Below, piece by piece: positions 24,380-32,734 of a stretch of 44,782 nucleotides of DNA. The first letter of the stretch is position 1. Every line of letters starts with the position of its first letter. Source of the stretch: an uncultured Rhodospirillaceae bacterium (lineage in GTDB: Bacteria > Pseudomonadota > Alphaproteobacteria > Reyranellales > Reyranellaceae); NCBI GenBank assembly GCA_945952105.1, contig CAMFGZ010000034.1, positions 1 through 44,782 of the forward strand, given 5' to 3'. The translations under genes and the position numbers were made by a program. The notes beneath the pieces were generated by a model. That model was not told where the DNA came from and did not search any database. It worked only from the letters and a program-made list of their open reading frames with translations.

Positions 24380-25558
24380 GTGAACGCCAAGCCCCGTGGC
24401 CGCCAATTCTTCAACAACCCCGGCCCGACCAACATTCCCGACCGCGTCCTGCGCGCTATGGACCGGCCCGTAATCGATTTCATGTCTGAGGAGTTCGTCG
24501 CCATCCATCACGCCTGCCACAACGGCGTGAAGCGCGTGCTCAAGACCGACCAGAACCTGTTCATGTATTCGTCGACCGGCCATGGCGCCTGGGAAGCCGC
24601 GCTGGCCAACCTGTTCTCGCCGGGAGAAACGGTGCTGATGGTCGAGACCGGCTACTTCTCCGAGAGCTGGACCGAGATGGCCAACCATCTCGACATCAAG
24701 GTCGAGCTGATCCCGGCGGACCAGCGCAAGGGCGCCGACATCGCCCGGGTCGCCGAGCGCCTGGCCGCGGACAAGGAACACAAGATCAAGGCGGTGCTGA
24801 CCGTCCACAACGAGACCGCGACCGGCATGGTCCTGCCTCTGGCCGAGGTTCGCCGCGCCATCGACGAGGCCAAGCATCCGGCCCTGCTGCTCAGCGACAC
24901 GATCTCCTCGCTCGCCAGCATGGAATACAAGATGGACGCCTGGGGCATCGACCTCACCGTCGGCGGCAGCCAGAAGGGCCTGATGCTGCCCACCGGCATG
25001 TCGATGACCGGCGTCAGCAACAAGGCACTGGAAGTCTCGCGCAAGTCCAAGACGCCGCGCCACTACTGGAGCTGGGAGATGATGACCGGCCGCGCGCCGC
25101 AGAAGTTCGTCGGCACCGCGCCCGTGCACATGTTCTTCGGCCTCCAGGAATCGCTGAAGATGCTGGAGGAGGAAGGCCTCGACGCCGTGTTCGCCCGCCA
25201 TGCGCGCCTCGCGGAAGCGACCCGCGCCGCGGTGCGTGTCTGGGGCTCGGACGGCAAGGGGCCGCAGCTCTTCTGCCAGAACGAGGAGCGCCTCTCGAAC
25301 TCCGTGACCGCGGTCGTCATGCCCGAGGGCATCAGCTCCGACCCGATGCGCAAGGCGGCGATCGATCGCTTCAACCTGTCGCTGGGCGGCGGGCTCGGCA
25401 AGATGATGGGCAAGATGTTCCGCATCGGCCACATGGGCGACCTCAACGAGCCGATGCTGCTGGGCTGCCTCGCCACGACCGAACTCGCCATGAAGGCCTC
25501 GGGCGTGCCCTTCGTCCCCGGCGGCGTCGACGCGGCCATCAAGTCGCTGTCGGCCTAG
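24380..25558 (+). CDS. Alanine/serine-glyoxylate aminotransferase family protein (class V)
   Basis: Class-V PLP aminotransferase of 392 residues. It opens with the family pattern FFNNPGPTNIPDRVLRAM. Other marks are SSTGHGAWEAALANLFSPGE, NETATGM, the LSDTISSLAS strand (Asp173 at the PLP nitrogen) and Lys199 in GGSQKGLMLPTGM. This family converts glyoxylate to glycine with serine or alanine as donor, as in the serine cycle or photorespiratory salvage. The GTG at 24380 is supported by GGAGGAA about 5 nt upstream. Neighbouring genes are not a full serine cycle, so a general glyoxylate or amino-acid role is as likely. Confidence 0.93.
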   Translation: MNAKPRGRQFFNNPGPTNIPDRVLRAMDRPVIDFMSEEFVAIHHACHNGVKRVLKTDQNLFMYSSTGHGAWEAALANLFSPGETVLMVETGYFSESWTEMANHLDIKVELIPADQRKGADIARVAERLAADKEHKIKAVLTVHNETATGMVLPLAEVRRAIDEAKHPALLLSDTISSLASMEYKMDAWGIDLTVGGSQKGLMLPTGMSMTGVSNKALEVSRKSKTPRHYWSWEMMTGRAPQKFVGTAPVHMFFGLQESLKMLEEEGLDAVFARHARLAEATRAAVRVWGSDGKGPQLFCQNEERLSNSVTAVVMPEGISSDPMRKAAIDRFNLSLGGGLGKMMGKMFRIGHMGDLNEPMLLGCLATTELAMKASGVPFVPGGVDAAIKSLSA

Positions 25559-25568
25559 GCTCCTTCCA

Positions 25569-25607
25569 CCTCCCCCGTCAAACGGGGGAGGCCGGGAGGG
25601 GGAAAGC
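25569..25607. repeat. G-rich REP-like hairpin repeat (copy c)
   Basis: A perfect 10-bp stem, CCTCCCCCGT (25569-25578) and ACGGGGGAGG (25582-25591), with a 3-nt loop, followed by GGGAGGGGGAAAGCC. The same combination, inverted and slightly longer, is at 10345-10443. It sits between the convergent class-V aminotransferase and carbonic anhydrase genes, where it may stop transcription from both sides. Confidence 0.7.
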
Positions 25608-25644
25608 CACCCGCAAGATTTCCCCGCTTCGACGGCGAGCGCCG

Positions 25645-26385
25645 TCAGAATGCCGGCGTCTTCCCCGCCAGCGCCGCGGCAAAGGCCTCCGGCTTCAACG
25701 CCGACAACGACGTCTGCGCCGTGATAGCGTTGTCGAGCTTCATGCCGGTCACGGCCGCGAACTTCAGCGTCTCGGGATTGAAGGCGTAGAGCTGGCCGAC
25801 CGTCAGGTTGAACCACCAGGCGTGCAGGGTCAGCTTTCCAGCCTTCACCCGCTCCTCTATCCAGCGATATCCCATCAGGTTGCTCACGCTGTTCAGGACG
25901 GCGGCCTGTTCGACGGCGCGCGTGACCTCGTCGCGGGAACGGCCCTTCAGCTCCTCGACGACGACGTCGCGTGTGCGCTGCGCGACCGCGGTCCAGGTCG
26001 AGAGATAGTCGTAGTGCGCATAGGCACCGCCGCTGCCGTCGACCAGCGCGCCGATGCCGCCGCACAGCGCATGGCCCAGCACGACGATGTGCTCGACCCC
26101 CAGACCGCGCACCGCGAACTCGATGGCCGCCGACGTGCCGTGCTGGCGATCGTCCGGCGGATACTGCGCCGGCGGCACCATCGCCGCCACGTTGCGCACG
26201 GTGAAGATGTCGCCCGGCTTGGTCTGGGTGAGAATGCCCGGATCGACCCGCGCATCGGAGCAACCGATGATCAGGATCTTCGGCGATTGACCTTCCGTCG
26301 CCAGCTTCTCGAACAGGTCGAGATGCTCCTGGTAATACCCCACGCGGAAATCCGCGAAGCCCTTGAGAAGCCGTTCGAGTGCCAT
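25645..26385 (-). CDS. Beta-class carbonic anhydrase
   Basis: Zinc enzyme that interconverts CO2 and bicarbonate, 246 residues. The zinc ligands are Cys42 (in GCSDARVDP, with the Asp44-Arg46 dyad), His105 and Cys108 (in LGHALCGG). The VRNVAAMVPP segment after the first motif is typical of plant-like beta enzymes. The ATG at 26385 begins at the conserved N-terminal helix (ALERLLKGFADFR). The same frame is open to 27081, but that part is antisense to the hydratase gene and is not coding. Confidence 0.95.
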   Translation of the reverse strand: MALERLLKGFADFRVGYYQEHLDLFEKLATEGQSPKILIIGCSDARVDPGILTQTKPGDIFTVRNVAAMVPPAQYPPDDRQHGTSAAIEFAVRGLGVEHIVVLGHALCGGIGALVDGSGGAYAHYDYLSTWTAVAQRTRDVVVEELKGRSRDEVTRAVEQAAVLNSVSNLMGYRWIEERVKAGKLTLHAWWFNLTVGQLYAFNPETLKFAAVTGMKLDNAITAQTSLSALKPEAFAAALAGKTPAF

Positions 26386-26469
26386 GATGTGCCTACCTAT
26401 GCCCGTTTGCGGCCAGGGGCGACATAGACGATGATGCCGCGGCGCACAAATCACACGAACCTGGATGAC

Positions 26470-27249
26470 ATGACCGAAGAACTGCTTTTCGAGAAGCGTG
26501 GCGAGATCGGCTGGGTGACGTTCAACCGCCCCAAAGCGCGAAACGCACTTACTTTCGCGATGTATGAAGGTTTGGCCGAGATCTGTGCCCGGGTGGCCCG
26601 GACCCGCGAAGTCCGCGCCCTGGTCGTGACCGGCGGCGGCGACAAGGCTTTCGCGGCCGGCACCGACATCGCCCAGTTCCAGAGCTTCGAGAATGGCGAG
26701 GACGGCATCGCCTACGAACGCAAGATGGACCGTATCCTGGGCGAAATCGAACGCTGCACCGTGCCGACCATCGCGGCCGTCAACGGTTTCTGTACCGGTG
26801 GCGGCGCGGCCATCGCGGCGGTCTGCGACCTCCGTATCGGCTCGGCCAGCGCCCAATTCGGCTTCCCGATCGCGCGGACGCTCGGCAACTGCCTGTCGAT
26901 GGCGAACTACGCCCGCCTGGCGGCCCTGATAGGTCCGCAGCGGGTCAAGGAGATGATGCTGCTCGCCAAGCTGATGGACGCCCCCTCCGCCTTGGCCTGC
27001 GGCCTGATCAGCGAGATGCTGCCCGACCAGGCCGCCCTGCTCGCCCGGGCCGAGGAGATGGCCAATCTGGTGGCCGGCCATGCCCCGCTGACGATGCAGG
27101 TCACCAAGGAGGCGCTGCGCCGCTTGCAGGCGCGACTGGGTGACGAGAACATCGACGATCTCATCAGACTGGCTTACGGTAGCGCCGATTTCCGCGAGGG
27201 CATGGCGGCCTTCCTGGGGAAGCGGGCACCCAAATGGTCAGGCGCCTGA
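26470..27249 (+). CDS. Enoyl-CoA hydratase/isomerase (crotonase) family protein
   Basis: Crotonase-fold acyl-CoA enzyme of 259 residues. The CoA and oxyanion regions are visible as FAAGTDIAQF and AVNGFCTGGGAAIAAVCDLR. Where hydratases usually carry a catalytic Glu (FPE before LG), this protein reads GFPIARTLGNCL, so the standard hydration pair looks incomplete and an isomerase, decarboxylase or other crotonase reaction is possible. The ATG at 26470 (MTEELLFEKRGEIG) fits the family N-terminus; the frame is open from 26431. It is divergent from the carbonic anhydrase gene. Confidence 0.9.
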   Translation: MTEELLFEKRGEIGWVTFNRPKARNALTFAMYEGLAEICARVARTREVRALVVTGGGDKAFAAGTDIAQFQSFENGEDGIAYERKMDRILGEIERCTVPTIAAVNGFCTGGGAAIAAVCDLRIGSASAQFGFPIARTLGNCLSMANYARLAALIGPQRVKEMMLLAKLMDAPSALACGLISEMLPDQAALLARAEEMANLVAGHAPLTMQVTKEALRRLQARLGDENIDDLIRLAYGSADFREGMAAFLGKRAPKWSGA

Positions 27250-27274
27250 CAGACGATTGTTACGGAGGAATTTG

Positions 27275-27679
27275 ATGAAGCGGATTGCCACTCTCTCACT
27301 GGTTCTCGGAATGGGCGCTGCCGTCGCCGCCTGCCAGAACCCGCAGCAGGTGATCGCGAACAAGGAAGACATGATGGTGGCGGCGGGCTTCAAGTTCGTG
27401 CCCGCGAACACGCCGCAGCGCCAGCAGGCGTTCCGCACCCTGCCGCCGCACAAGTTCTCGCGCGAGATCAAGAACGGCCAGGTGTTCTACGTCTATCCGG
27501 ACCCGACCGTGTGCGTGTGCATCTATGTCGGCAACGCGAAGGCGTACGGCACCTATCGCAACAACGTCTTCCAGAAGAACCTGGCGGACGAGCAGCAGAT
27601 GACGGCCGACGAGAACGCCATGAACGACTGGGATTGGGGTCCCTGGGGCGGCTACCCGTATCCCGGCTGGTACTACTAG
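27275..27679 (+). CDS. Small secreted lipoprotein, aromatic-rich C-terminus, function unknown
   Basis: Protein of 134 residues with an excellent ribosome-binding site (GGAGG, 7 nt before the ATG). The N-terminus MKRIATLSLVLGMGAAVAAC is a lipoprotein signal with Cys20 as the likely acylated residue, so it should be membrane-anchored in the periplasm. The middle part is polar (QQVIANKEDMMVAAGFKFVP), and has VCVCIYVG with two Cys. The C-terminus is rich in Trp, Tyr and Gly (WDWGPWGGYPYPGWYY). I recognise it only as a hypothetical lipoprotein type. It is 25 bp downstream of the crotonase gene and convergent with the MFS gene. Confidence 0.82.
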   Translation: MKRIATLSLVLGMGAAVAACQNPQQVIANKEDMMVAAGFKFVPANTPQRQQAFRTLPPHKFSREIKNGQVFYVYPDPTVCVCIYVGNAKAYGTYRNNVFQKNLADEQQMTADENAMNDWDWGPWGGYPYPGWYY

Positions 27680-27682
27680 GAC

Positions 27683-28924
27683 CTAGGACTTTCTTCCCAA
27701 GAGGAAGAGTGCGATCGCGGCCGCCTGCACGAGGGCGGTCGCGACGAACACCGCCGATCCTTCCGCCGGTGACAGCGTCCGCAGCCATCCGAACACGGCC
27801 GGCGCGAACGCATAGGTTCCCTGACCGATGGCAACGATCAACGGCACGACGCGCTGAACGTCGGCCTTGGCGAACTCGACCTGCGCGATCAGTGGCGGCA
27901 GCGACGTCGTATTGCCGATGCCCGCGCCGAACAGCAGCACGCCTGCCACCAGCAGCATCGTGTCGGCGCCGGCTGCGAACAGCAGCGCCAGCGATCCCGC
28001 GATCTGCACGGCATGACTAGCGCAGGCGACCAGCCGGCGGTCGCTGCCGGCCGGCATCAACCAGCCGACCAGCGTGCGGCCCGCGATGGCCGCCGCCGTC
28101 GCCAGTCCCATCAGGATGCCGGCCGCCGGTCCGCCGAACACCGGCACCAGCAGCGAGAAGAGATGCGCGATGAGGCCGATCTGCGCGGACAGGCCGAGCG
28201 CCATCGCCGCCGCGAGCGTGAGGAAACGGGCGTCACGCCATAGCAACGCGCCCGGCAGGCTACGCTCGACCGGCGCGGTCGCGCTCGCGCTCGCGGCCGA
28301 TGTCAGGACCTCGCCGTCCTGCACCTGGCCCAGCGACTGCGGCGTATGGCGGAAGACATGGTCGGCGAGGAACCAGATCGTTCCCACCATGACTGCGCCG
28401 ATGACGGCGGAGGCGACCGGGAAGCCGAGGGCTGTGATGGCCGCAACCCAGAGCGGCGAGAAGACGACACCGCCGATGCTGGCGCCGTTATAGGCCATCG
28501 ACAGCGCCGCCGGCCGGCGCACCGCGTACCACGGTGCCACGATCGCATTCACCGCCGCCGCACCCATCGCCACCCAGCCCGCACCGCTCAGGAACGTAGC
28601 GAGCAGGAGCTGCCACGGCTCGCGCGCCACTGCCCATCCCAGTACGCCGAACGCCAGCAGTACCGCGCCCATCTTGGTAACCGAGGGCAGGCCAAAGCGG
28701 CGATAGAGCGCCGGCAGGTTGGCGACGACGACCGCACCCACGAGGAAGTGCAGCGTGACGGCCGAGGAGACCAGCACGACCGACCAGTCCCGCGCCTCGC
28801 GCACCGACTGGAGATAGACCGGCGGCCCATAGAAGCCGAGGCCCCATCCAAAAGTAGCGAGCACGAAAGCGGCCGCGACAACGCGGCGGCCGAAGAAGGG
28901 CGCAGGAGATGCGATAGTTGTCAT
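27683..28924 (-). CDS. MFS transporter
   Basis: Major facilitator permease of 413 residues with about twelve hydrophobic helices and a central cytoplasmic loop (about residues 190-230, GQVQDGEVLTSAASAS). It starts with a short cytoplasmic segment before the first helix (VVAAAFVLATFGWGLGFYGP). The type resembles monocarboxylate or oxalate/formate-like transporters. Direction and substrate cannot be told from sequence. It is downstream of, and on the same strand as, the FAH-like hydratase (75 bp), so it might move that pathway's substrate. Confidence 0.88.
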   Translation of the reverse strand: MTTIASPAPFFGRRVVAAAFVLATFGWGLGFYGPPVYLQSVREARDWSVVLVSSAVTLHFLVGAVVVANLPALYRRFGLPSVTKMGAVLLAFGVLGWAVAREPWQLLLATFLSGAGWVAMGAAAVNAIVAPWYAVRRPAALSMAYNGASIGGVVFSPLWVAAITALGFPVASAVIGAVMVGTIWFLADHVFRHTPQSLGQVQDGEVLTSAASASATAPVERSLPGALLWRDARFLTLAAAMALGLSAQIGLIAHLFSLLVPVFGGPAAGILMGLATAAAIAGRTLVGWLMPAGSDRRLVACASHAVQIAGSLALLFAAGADTMLLVAGVLLFGAGIGNTTSLPPLIAQVEFAKADVQRVVPLIVAIGQGTYAFAPAVFGWLRTLSPAEGSAVFVATALVQAAAIALFLLGRKS

Positions 28925-28999
28925 GCGGCGGACACTGCCGCCGTGAGCCTGCCCGTTGTTACGGCTGAGACCGAAGCGTCGCGTCCGCTGGCGGGATTT

Positions 29000-29743
29000 C
29001 TAGAAACTCGCTTCGACCTCACCCAGGCCCACGAACTCGCCGCGCGCATGCGAGCCGGGCGGGAAGTAGCGCAGGCCGGTCCACGAGCCGGTGGTGATCG
29101 CCTGTCCGGCATGAATGCCGCCGCGATGGCGCACGGCGTGGTCGATCATCCACACGAGCGGACGCACCGGATCCACGGCGCCGAGGCCGCCTTGCTGGTC
29201 GACGATCGTCTTTCCATCGACGACGAGATTCACCTGAAGCTTTGGCCAGTCGAGTGATTTCCAGCCGTTGATCGAGTTCCCGATCACCAGCGCGTGGTTC
29301 ATCTGGTTGTCGGCCAGCAACCACTCGGGATCGGCGCTCTTGAAGTCGGCGAGGCGCGTGTCGACGATTTCCATGCCGACAAAGGCATCCCCCACCGCGG
29401 CGAGCGCTTCGTCGCGCCCGACCGGCGCGGTGCGCGCGGCGATGTCGCGCACGATGTGGAACGAGATCTCCACCTCGACGCCGATCATGTGCATCGCCTT
29501 GCCGTCGAAGCGCCCCGGCGAAGGCACCAGGGCGCCCGCGAGCAACGGCGCGGGGTTGGGTTCGGCCGTCGGCGTGCGCGCACCCACCTTCCAGCCGGCG
29601 ACCGGACCGGTGGCCGCGGCAACGCCGTCCTGGATGGCAAAGACCGCAGCGCGGTCCTTCAGGGCGAAGGGTGGCGGTACCTGGCGCCCGCTGCGGCGCG
29701 CTTCGAGAAGGGCCTGCACGGCATTTGAAATGTCAGGGCTCAT
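29000..29743 (-). CDS. 2-oxopent-4-enoate hydratase / fumarylacetoacetate-hydrolase-fold protein
   Basis: Metal-dependent hydratase or decarboxylase of the MhpD/DmpE group, 247 residues. Family features are GWKVGARTP near residue 50, the metal-binding GVEVEISF (Glu90 and Glu92), AFVGMEIVDTRL, a DNQMNHALVIG stretch, and the C-terminal TGSWTGLRYFPPGSHARGEF. Such enzymes act in the lower meta-cleavage pathway of aromatics. The ATG at 29743 starts at the conserved N-terminal helix. The frame is open far upstream to 30946, but that part is antisense to the hydrolase gene. It is divergent from that gene (42 bp). Confidence 0.9.
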   Translation of the reverse strand: MSPDISNAVQALLEARRSGRQVPPPFALKDRAAVFAIQDGVAAATGPVAGWKVGARTPTAEPNPAPLLAGALVPSPGRFDGKAMHMIGVEVEISFHIVRDIAARTAPVGRDEALAAVGDAFVGMEIVDTRLADFKSADPEWLLADNQMNHALVIGNSINGWKSLDWPKLQVNLVVDGKTIVDQQGGLGAVDPVRPLVWMIDHAVRHRGGIHAGQAITTGSWTGLRYFPPGSHARGEFVGLGEVEASF

Positions 29744-29785
29744 GATAAGCTCGCGCAAAACAGACAAGAAATTTCGAGAGGAAAC

Positions 29786-30967
29786 ATGCCCTACGCCAGC
29801 GGCCGCGTCATTCACGACGCCGATGCGCACATCATGGAAGTGCCGGGTTTCCTGGAAGAGCATCTGGAGGCAAGGCATCGCGCGACGGTTACCGACCTGG
29901 TGCTGTTCCCGCGGCACGAAGGCTTCCACAGCACGCGCCTCAAGGCCGATCCCGCCCAGGCGTTCGACGAGACGCAGATCATGCTGCGCAAGAACTGGGA
30001 AGCGCTGGGGGCATCGAGCAACCAGGACCGCCCGCGCTCGATCGACCTGTTGGGCTTCGCCAGCCAGCTCATGTTCACCACGGCGCTGCTCAACTATTCC
30101 TCGGTGCTGGAAGGCGGACGCGACGTCGAGCTGACCTATGCCGTGGCGCGCGCCCATACGCGGCACATGGTCGAGTTCTGCTCGGTCGATCGCCGCCTGC
30201 TGCCGACCGGCTACGTGCCGCTGGTCGATTTCGAGCGCACGGAGAAGGCCGCGCGCGAAGCGATCGAGCTCGGCGCCAAGGCATTGATGATTCCGTCGCG
30301 CTGTCCCGACGGCCATTCGCCGAGCCATATCGGCTTCGATCCCTTGTGGGCGATCGCTCAGGAGGCCGGACTGCCGATCGTTTTCCATGTCGGCGGCGGC
30401 GGCAAGCTGTTGGAAGATGCCTACTTCAACAACGGCCTGCCGCCGGTGCCCGACTTTCATGGCGGCGACGACAATTTCAAGTCGATCGACTACATGGCGA
30501 TCGCCTATCCGCCGATGAAGGCGCTGACGGCGCTGGTGGTCGATCGCGTGCTCGATCGTTTCCCGGCGCTGAAGTTCGGCGTGATCGAGCAGGGCGCGTC
30601 GTGGGTGCCGGGCTGGATGCGCAACATGGACAGCGCGCACAACGCCTTCTATCGCAACGAGGAGCGACTGCAGAAGATGTCGCTCAGGCCCAGCGAGTTC
30701 GTGCAGCGTCAGGTCAGGGTCACGCCCTATCCGCACGAGGATGCGGGCTGGATCATCGCCAACACCGGCGACGAGGTCTGCCTCTTCTCCTCCGACTATC
30801 CGCACGTCGAGGGCGGCCGCCATCCCATCAAGCGCTTCGAGGCATCGATGGAGAAGGCCGGCACCACCGAGGCGCAGAAGCAGCGCTTCTATTGCGACAA
30901 TTTCATCGACCTGATGGGCGCAGGTCTGGCGCCCGAACTCCGTCACTCCGTACAGGCAGCCGCATGA
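29786..30967 (+). CDS. Metal-dependent amidohydrolase-2 family protein (ACMSD-like)
   Basis: TIM-barrel hydrolase or decarboxylase of 393 residues. Metal motifs are DADAH near the N-terminus (Asp13, His15), IVFHVGG (His201) and the SSDYPHVEGG segment (Asp337, His340). This group includes 2-amino-3-carboxymuconate-semialdehyde decarboxylase and other decarboxylases of aromatic pathways. AGAGGAAAC stands directly before the ATG. Its TGA overlaps the ATG of the next gene (ATGA), so the two are co-translated. Context points to degradation of an aromatic or similar acid. Confidence 0.9.
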   Translation: MPYASGRVIHDADAHIMEVPGFLEEHLEARHRATVTDLVLFPRHEGFHSTRLKADPAQAFDETQIMLRKNWEALGASSNQDRPRSIDLLGFASQLMFTTALLNYSSVLEGGRDVELTYAVARAHTRHMVEFCSVDRRLLPTGYVPLVDFERTEKAAREAIELGAKALMIPSRCPDGHSPSHIGFDPLWAIAQEAGLPIVFHVGGGGKLLEDAYFNNGLPPVPDFHGGDDNFKSIDYMAIAYPPMKALTALVVDRVLDRFPALKFGVIEQGASWVPGWMRNMDSAHNAFYRNEERLQKMSLRPSEFVQRQVRVTPYPHEDAGWIIANTGDEVCLFSSDYPHVEGGRHPIKRFEASMEKAGTTEAQKQRFYCDNFIDLMGAGLAPELRHSVQAAA

Positions 30968-31794
30968 CCTACTCGACGCTTCTCACCGAACGCACCGGAC
31001 CGGTGCTCAAGATCACGACCAACCGGCCAGATGTGCTGAACGCGCAGAGCCGCATCCTGCTCGAGGAGCTCGACGACGCCTTTGCCGCGGCGGTCAAGGA
31101 CGGCGACGTGCGGGTCATCATCCTGGCCGGCGCCGGCAAGCATTTTTCGGCCGGCCACGATCTCGGCAGCCCGCAGGAGATGGAGGACCAGAAGAAGACG
31201 CCGCTCGAACCTGGCTTCAAGGGCGAGTATCGCCGGCTGTGGGAGCGCTTCTTCGAGAACACGATGCGCTGGCGCGACCTTCCCAAGCCCACCATCGCGC
31301 AGGTCCAGGGTTACTGCATCATGGGCGGCATGATGATCGCCTCGGCCTGCGACATCATCATCGCCAGCGAGGATGCGCAGTTCGCCGACCGTGCCGTGAA
31401 GTGGGGCGGCAGCCACGTGCAGTATTTCTCGATGCCGTGGGACTTCGGTCCGCGCAAGACCAAGGAATATCTCTTCACCGGCGACTTCATCAGCGCCGCC
31501 GAAGCCGAGAAGGCGGGCCTCGTGAACCGCGTCGTCCCGCGCGACAGGCTCGAAGCCGAGACGATGGCGCTCGCGCAGAGAATCGCCGAGCGCGACCCCT
31601 ATGCGCTGAAACTCGCGAAGGCGTCGGTCAACGAGACGCAGGACGCGCAGGGCTGGCGGCAGGCGATGGAGAACGCCTTCAAGAACTACATGCTGACCAT
31701 CCCGCACCGCATCGAGATGGGCACCTACGGGCCGGCGGCACGAGAGAAAGCGCCCAAGGACCGCTTCGGCGTCCTCAACAAGAAGACGGTCTGA
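30964..31794 (+). CDS. Enoyl-CoA hydratase/isomerase family protein
   Basis: Crotonase-fold enzyme of 276 residues. FSAGHDLGSPQEM (about 61-73) and VQGYCIMGGMMIASACDI carry the two oxyanion-hole regions. The catalytic-Glu region of classical hydratases is replaced by FADRAVKWGGSHVQYF, so the reaction is not certain. An insert with many charged residues (MEDQKKTPLEPGFKGEYRR) follows the first motif. It starts inside the stop of the amidohydrolase gene (ATGA) and is convergent with the DUF4198 gene (4-bp gap). Confidence 0.9.
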   Translation: MTYSTLLTERTGPVLKITTNRPDVLNAQSRILLEELDDAFAAAVKDGDVRVIILAGAGKHFSAGHDLGSPQEMEDQKKTPLEPGFKGEYRRLWERFFENTMRWRDLPKPTIAQVQGYCIMGGMMIASACDIIIASEDAQFADRAVKWGGSHVQYFSMPWDFGPRKTKEYLFTGDFISAAEAEKAGLVNRVVPRDRLEAETMALAQRIAERDPYALKLAKASVNETQDAQGWRQAMENAFKNYMLTIPHRIEMGTYGPAAREKAPKDRFGVLNKKTV

Positions 31795-31798
31795 CCGC

Positions 31799-32506
31799 TC
31801 AGCGCTTCGGAGTCACCACCGGCGGACGTGGCGGCGCCACGAGGCCCTCCGCCACCTTGAAGGTCAGCGTCGTGACGAAGCGCATGCCGTCATAGGGTGC
31901 AGTGCCGTGCGTGCCCGGCGTGTTGTCGACCAGCGACACTTCGACGGCGTAGGTGCCTTTCCATGGCAACTCGACCTCGAAGGCGCCGTCGTCACCGGTC
32001 TTGAACTCCCTGGTCCAGCCGAACTCGGTCACGACTTCGGCCTTGGCCTTGGGCAGCGGCTTGCCGTCGTAGAAGACCTTGAAGTGGCCGGGCTTGCCGG
32101 TCGGCACGATGTCGAGCGGAATGACCGGCTTGCGCTCGGCGAAGTCGGTGACGTAGCGCGCCGAGAGCCTGCCCAGCGTGCGGACGACCTTGTCGTTCTG
32201 CTTGCGCTCGGTGACGCGGGCCTGTTCGGCCACCACGCTGTTGGCGCCGTCCGGCGTGCCGGTGAACTGGAACGAGGTCGGCTTCTTGTCGACCGTGAGC
32301 GCGGGATCGCCGCCGGCGCCGAACGCCTTGGCGGCCGGCATCGGCTCGAAGCGGTCGAGCAGGCCGGGCGATCCCTCGCGCAGGTTCTCGCCGAACTCGC
32401 CGAAATAGAGCTGGTAGCCGGCCGCATCCGGCTCGAGCCACAGCGCGTGCGCCGAGGCGGCGCCGGTGAATGAGAGCCACAGCAGGGCGGCAGTAACGAT
32501 GCGCAT
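31799..32506 (-). CDS. DUF4198-type periplasmic protein
   Basis: Exported protein of 235 residues with signal MRIVTAALLWLSFTGAASA, cut before HALWLEPD. The mature N-terminal HALWLEP and the C-terminal Ig-like part (PGHFKVFYDGKPLPKAKAEV, then GDDGAFEVELPWKGTYAVEV) fit DUF4198, a family often near metal uptake genes (NikM-like). No metal transporter is next to it here. The ATG at 32506 has a strong GGAGGAG site. Function is unknown; a metal-related or structural periplasmic role is possible. Confidence 0.85.
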   Translation of the reverse strand: MRIVTAALLWLSFTGAASAHALWLEPDAAGYQLYFGEFGENLREGSPGLLDRFEPMPAAKAFGAGGDPALTVDKKPTSFQFTGTPDGANSVVAEQARVTERKQNDKVVRTLGRLSARYVTDFAERKPVIPLDIVPTGKPGHFKVFYDGKPLPKAKAEVVTEFGWTREFKTGDDGAFEVELPWKGTYAVEVSLVDNTPGTHGTAPYDGMRFVTTLTFKVAEGLVAPPRPPVVTPKR

Positions 32507-32560
32507 GGTCGATCTCCTCCGTACTCCCGAATCTGTACCATGGTCGCGATCAATTACTAG

Positions 32561-32734
32561 ATGCACTCTAAGAAGAAGCCCCTGCGGAGGATGCGCCATG
32601 AACCCGACATGGCGGGCCAAGGGCACCCGCTCCGCGGAAGCCTTGTCTGGACCTCGGTCTTTGAGCGACACTCCCCTGGAGAGACCCGGAGTAGAGTTTG
32701 GTCACAGCACTTCCTCTTCGCGGGCCAGTCCTGA
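32561..32734 (+). CDS. Possible 57-residue ORF coupled to the araC-like gene
   Basis: ATG at 32561 opens 57 codons (MHSKKKPLRRMRHEPDMAGQ...) that end in TGA at 32732-32734, overlapping the AraC-type start codon as TGATG. This junction is typical of coupled genes, and the regulator has no ribosome-binding site of its own. The ORF also lacks a clear site. Codon use is Arg-rich and I know no homologue, so it may be chance. Confidence 0.25.
   Translation: MHSKKKPLRRMRHEPDMAGQGHPLRGSLVWTSVFERHSPGETRSRVWSQHFLFAGQS

Noticed and set aside
29744..30946. N-terminal extension of the FAH-like gene over the hydrolase gene (minus strand)
   Set aside because: Antisense shadow of the amidohydrolase gene; no domain and highly basic or charged composition.
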